From assembly GCA_011389605.1 (NCBI GenBank), contig JAABTZ010000140.1, forward strand, positions 1 through 7,704: a stretch of 7,704 bases of DNA, written 5' to 3'. Within the stretch, counting starts at the first letter, position 1. The number at the start of each line of letters is the position of its first letter. Below are positions 6,076 through 7,704 of this stretch, piece by piece. The DNA comes from Desulfobacteraceae bacterium (GTDB lineage: Bacteria; Desulfobacterota; Desulfobacteria; Desulfobacterales; Desulfosalsimonadaceae). Under the pieces are notes generated by a model, which saw nothing but the letters and a program-made list of their open reading frames with translations, did no database searches and was not told the origin of the DNA. The translations under genes and the position numbers were made by a program.

Positions 6076-6627
6076 TTATTTGAGCCCAACCGGATATATG
6101 TTTTTGGGCACGCTTCGCAGGGTTTTGCCGGAAAGATCTTCTCCGTCTGAAAAAAACCGATCGTAGGTGGCATCCACATAACCGTAATCAAGATACAGGT
6201 GACCATAATCAAATGGGCTGTAATCCAGGGTGATTGCTATGCCATCTCGTGTTGTTGAGCCCACGTTTTCATATTCGAAGGTTTTTTCAAGAAATTGCTG
6301 AAGCTTTTTGATCATGACCGCCCAGTTGTCAATTGCCTGGGGTTCATCGCAGAGCTGCGGCAGATCCATGACATGGAGCGGTTTTCGGGAAGAAATCAAT
6401 TCGAACATTTTTTTCTTGCCGTCACAGGTAGTCTCGGCGATAACCGCTTCAGCAGCCCAGTAAAATGGGGCGGCAATGGTATCGTATGAAACGTTTTCAA
6501 GGATCTCATCGCACGTGGCAAGAGGGTTGTAGGTGCCGGGAAGTTTTTTTTGAACAGCCACTTCTCCATCATCAACCACGACCAGCTTGATAGTGCGTGA
6601 GCCTATGTCTATGCCCGCTGATCTCAT
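6076..6627 (-). pseudogene. Three-part mosaic remnant: HgdC/BadF-type activase start, HgdB-type dehydratase middle, TonB-receptor barrel strip
   Basis: This 183-codon frame is open but seems to join pieces of three genes. Residues 1-51 are the start of a BadF/BcrA/HgdC-type ATPase activase: phosphate-loop motif GIDIGSRTIKLVVV (5-18), then NPLATCDEILENVSYDTI. The rest of that domain, including its cluster cysteines, is missing. Residues about 58-116 match the middle of an HgdB/double-cubane-type subunit: AVIAETTCDGKKKMFELI (61-78, Cys68 a likely cluster ligand) and PLHVMDLPQ (83-91). Residues about 119-183 look like TonB-receptor barrel strands: YENVGSTTRDGIAITLDY, then LYLDYGYVDATYDRF, EDLSGKTLRSVPKN and VGLK, ending abruptly at a stop. 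The start overlaps the upstream substrate-binding gene (ATGA), fitting an original operon of binding protein, activase, dehydratase and receptor with two internal deletions. The product is unlikely to work. An assembly collapse is the main alternative. Confidence 0.78.
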
Positions 6628-7634
6628 GGCTGGCTTATTTTTTCATGGGCTTTTTTCAGGAAGGTTTCATCTACGACATGAACCCGTTCAACAGGGGCCT
6701 TGATGAACCTTACCTCCAGACCGAACTTTTCAGCAGCGCTGTGGGCCTCTTCCGACATAAACCCGTCATAGGAAAGCGCTTTTAAGTTGTGTTTGATGTT
6801 TTCCGTGAAAACATCCCTGTCGGTCTGGCCAAAGAGCGGTCTTACGGTTTCTGCAATAATTTCTGCAGAATTTTCTTTTTGCCAGTACATGGCCCGAACC
6901 ACGGCATTGGTGAATTTCTGAATATTTTCAGGATGTTTTTCAATGTAGTCGTCATTGACCTGAACCACAAAAAGGGGATAGACATCATAGCCCAGAACCT
7001 CTCTATGCTGGACGTCGTCGGTCATATCCGCCAGCAGCGGAAAGCCCCGGTTCAGCAGTTCGATTTTCATCATGTCAATGCCCAGCACACCGGCCACCTG
7101 GCCGTTTTTCAGGGCCGCCAGCTCGGTTCCCCTGGGGATATTGACGAAAAAGACATCCTTGTCCGGATCCAGCCCCCCGAACTTGACTACCGCCCGGGCA
7201 AAGGAGCGATACGAAGAGGCTTCCAGGCCACCGTCGATCTTTTTGCCCTTGAAATCAGCTATGCTTTTTACGCCTTTGGCGCCGATATATGACCAGGGAT
7301 GCTTGAGCGTAGTTGTCATAATCATTTTCGAGCTTTTGCCGTGCTCATATGTACTTAGTACCTGCTCATAGCCGGTCAGCCCGAAGTGGGCGTTGCCGCT
7401 GATGACCGCGGCGCGTACATTGTGCCCGCCCATTACTGTTGTAAATGACACTTCCAGGCCTTCATCCGTAAAATAGCCCAGTCTTTCGGCAATATAGATC
7501 GGAAGCCAGGGAACAAGAAAGTTGGGCTGCACGATTATGACTTTTTCCATTTTGGCGGCGGAAGCTCCGGTCGCAAATGCGAAAAGAACCATCAGCACGG
7601 CCAGCCAGGAAACGCATTTTTTTAACACAGACAT
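6624..7634 (-). CDS. ABC transporter periplasmic substrate-binding protein, NMT1/SsuA-like
   Basis: This 336-residue protein belongs to the type-2 periplasmic binding protein group used by nitrate/sulfonate/taurine-like importers (NMT1/SsuA/TauA). A Sec signal peptide spans about 1-26 (Lys5-Lys6, hydrophobic core, GASA then AK). Family features follow in order: WLPIYIAERLGYFTDEGLEV (about 43-62), AAVISGNAHFGLTG (about 74-87), SIADFKGKKIDGG (about 123-135), and RGTELAALKNGQVAGVLG (about 168-185). Length is normal and the domain seems complete. The start has an excellent Shine-Dalgarno (AAGGAGGA) six bases upstream. No permease or ATPase gene of this importer is in the window. The ligand cannot be predicted: this fold also binds pyrimidine precursors, aromatic and organosulfur compounds. 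Coupling to an activase/dehydratase remnant suggests that a reductively processed substrate was once imported here, which is inference. Confidence 0.9.
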   Translation of the reverse strand: MSVLKKCVSWLAVLMVLFAFATGASAAKMEKVIIVQPNFLVPWLPIYIAERLGYFTDEGLEVSFTTVMGGHNVRAAVISGNAHFGLTGYEQVLSTYEHGKSSKMIMTTTLKHPWSYIGAKGVKSIADFKGKKIDGGLEASSYRSFARAVVKFGGLDPDKDVFFVNIPRGTELAALKNGQVAGVLGIDMMKIELLNRGFPLLADMTDDVQHREVLGYDVYPLFVVQVNDDYIEKHPENIQKFTNAVVRAMYWQKENSAEIIAETVRPLFGQTDRDVFTENIKHNLKALSYDGFMSEEAHSAAEKFGLEVRFIKAPVERVHVVDETFLKKAHEKISQP

Positions 7635-7704
7635 TAAATATCCTCCTTAAAATAAAAAATTATACATGCTGATGCGCCGGCCGCCACCGGAGAACGAATT
7701 TCTC
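7635..7704 (-). promoter_or_regulatory. Upstream region of the substrate-binding gene: ribosome binding site and possible -10 box
   Basis: Reading the minus strand, AAGGAGGA (7648-7641) sits six bases before the ATG at 7634 and is a near-perfect Shine-Dalgarno. Further upstream a perfect TATAAT lies at 7664-7659 in an AT-rich stretch. No good -35 hexamer is found 16-18 bases before it (the sequence there is GC-rich), so the promoter call is tentative. It would give a leader of roughly 20 bases. No coding sequence is seen here. Confidence 0.4.

Noticed and set aside
6084..6109. Stem GCCCAA/TTGGGC as a terminator for cbiO or the minus-strand unit
   Set aside because: The loop is 14 bases, the stem is only six pairs, and no T-run follows on either strand. 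It also lies within the remnant's coding sequence.
6789..7292. 167-codon plus-strand open frame opposite the substrate-binding protein gene
   Set aside because: The minus-strand gene has a signal peptide, full domain, strong Shine-Dalgarno and family motifs. The plus-strand frame looks like its antisense shadow.

Overview
The window (about 48-50% GC by eye, densely packed) looks like a Gram-negative anaerobe, most likely a sulfate-reducer-like member of the Desulfobacterota. Grounds for this are an outer-membrane TonB-dependent receptor, Sec and lipoprotein signals, a nickel/cobalt ECF transporter with NikK/NikL-type accessory proteins, and remnants of 2-hydroxyacyl-CoA dehydratase/double-cubane enzymes. 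The taxon is inferred from gene content only.

Plus strand, 1-6051: a probable metal-uptake operon. It starts with the 3' part of a TonB-dependent receptor (1-1606). It continues with a periplasmic DUF4198/NikK-like protein (1696-2415), a membrane-anchored His-rich NikL-like protein (2412-2915) and a lipoprotein with a tetrapyrrole-methylase fold (2946-3812). It ends with the three ECF transporter parts CbiM/NikM (3917-4516), CbiQ/NikQ (4580-5338) and CbiO/NikO (5320-6051). The likely path is outer membrane (TonB receptor), periplasm (NikK, NikL, lipoprotein), then inner membrane (CbiM with CbiQ, powered by CbiO). NikK plus NikL in place of CbiN favours nickel over cobalt. The odd member is the exported methylase-fold lipoprotein, because this family normally works in the cytoplasm with S-adenosylmethionine.

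Minus strand, 7634-6076: a second, convergent unit. It begins with a strong Shine-Dalgarno and a periplasmic ABC substrate-binding protein (7634-6624). The next ORF (6627-6076) overlaps it by an ATGA junction. This 183-codon ORF looks like a collinear collapse of three unrelated genes: the start of a BadF/HgdC-type ATPase activase, the middle of an HgdB-type dehydratase subunit, and a strip of TonB-receptor barrel. It ends 24 bases from the 3' end of cbiO.

The two most notable points are the exported tetrapyrrole-methylase-like lipoprotein inside a nickel-uptake operon, and the three-gene mosaic remnant. No RNA gene, CRISPR array, insertion sequence or convincing terminator was seen. No stretch over 300 bases lacks a gene or gene remnant.
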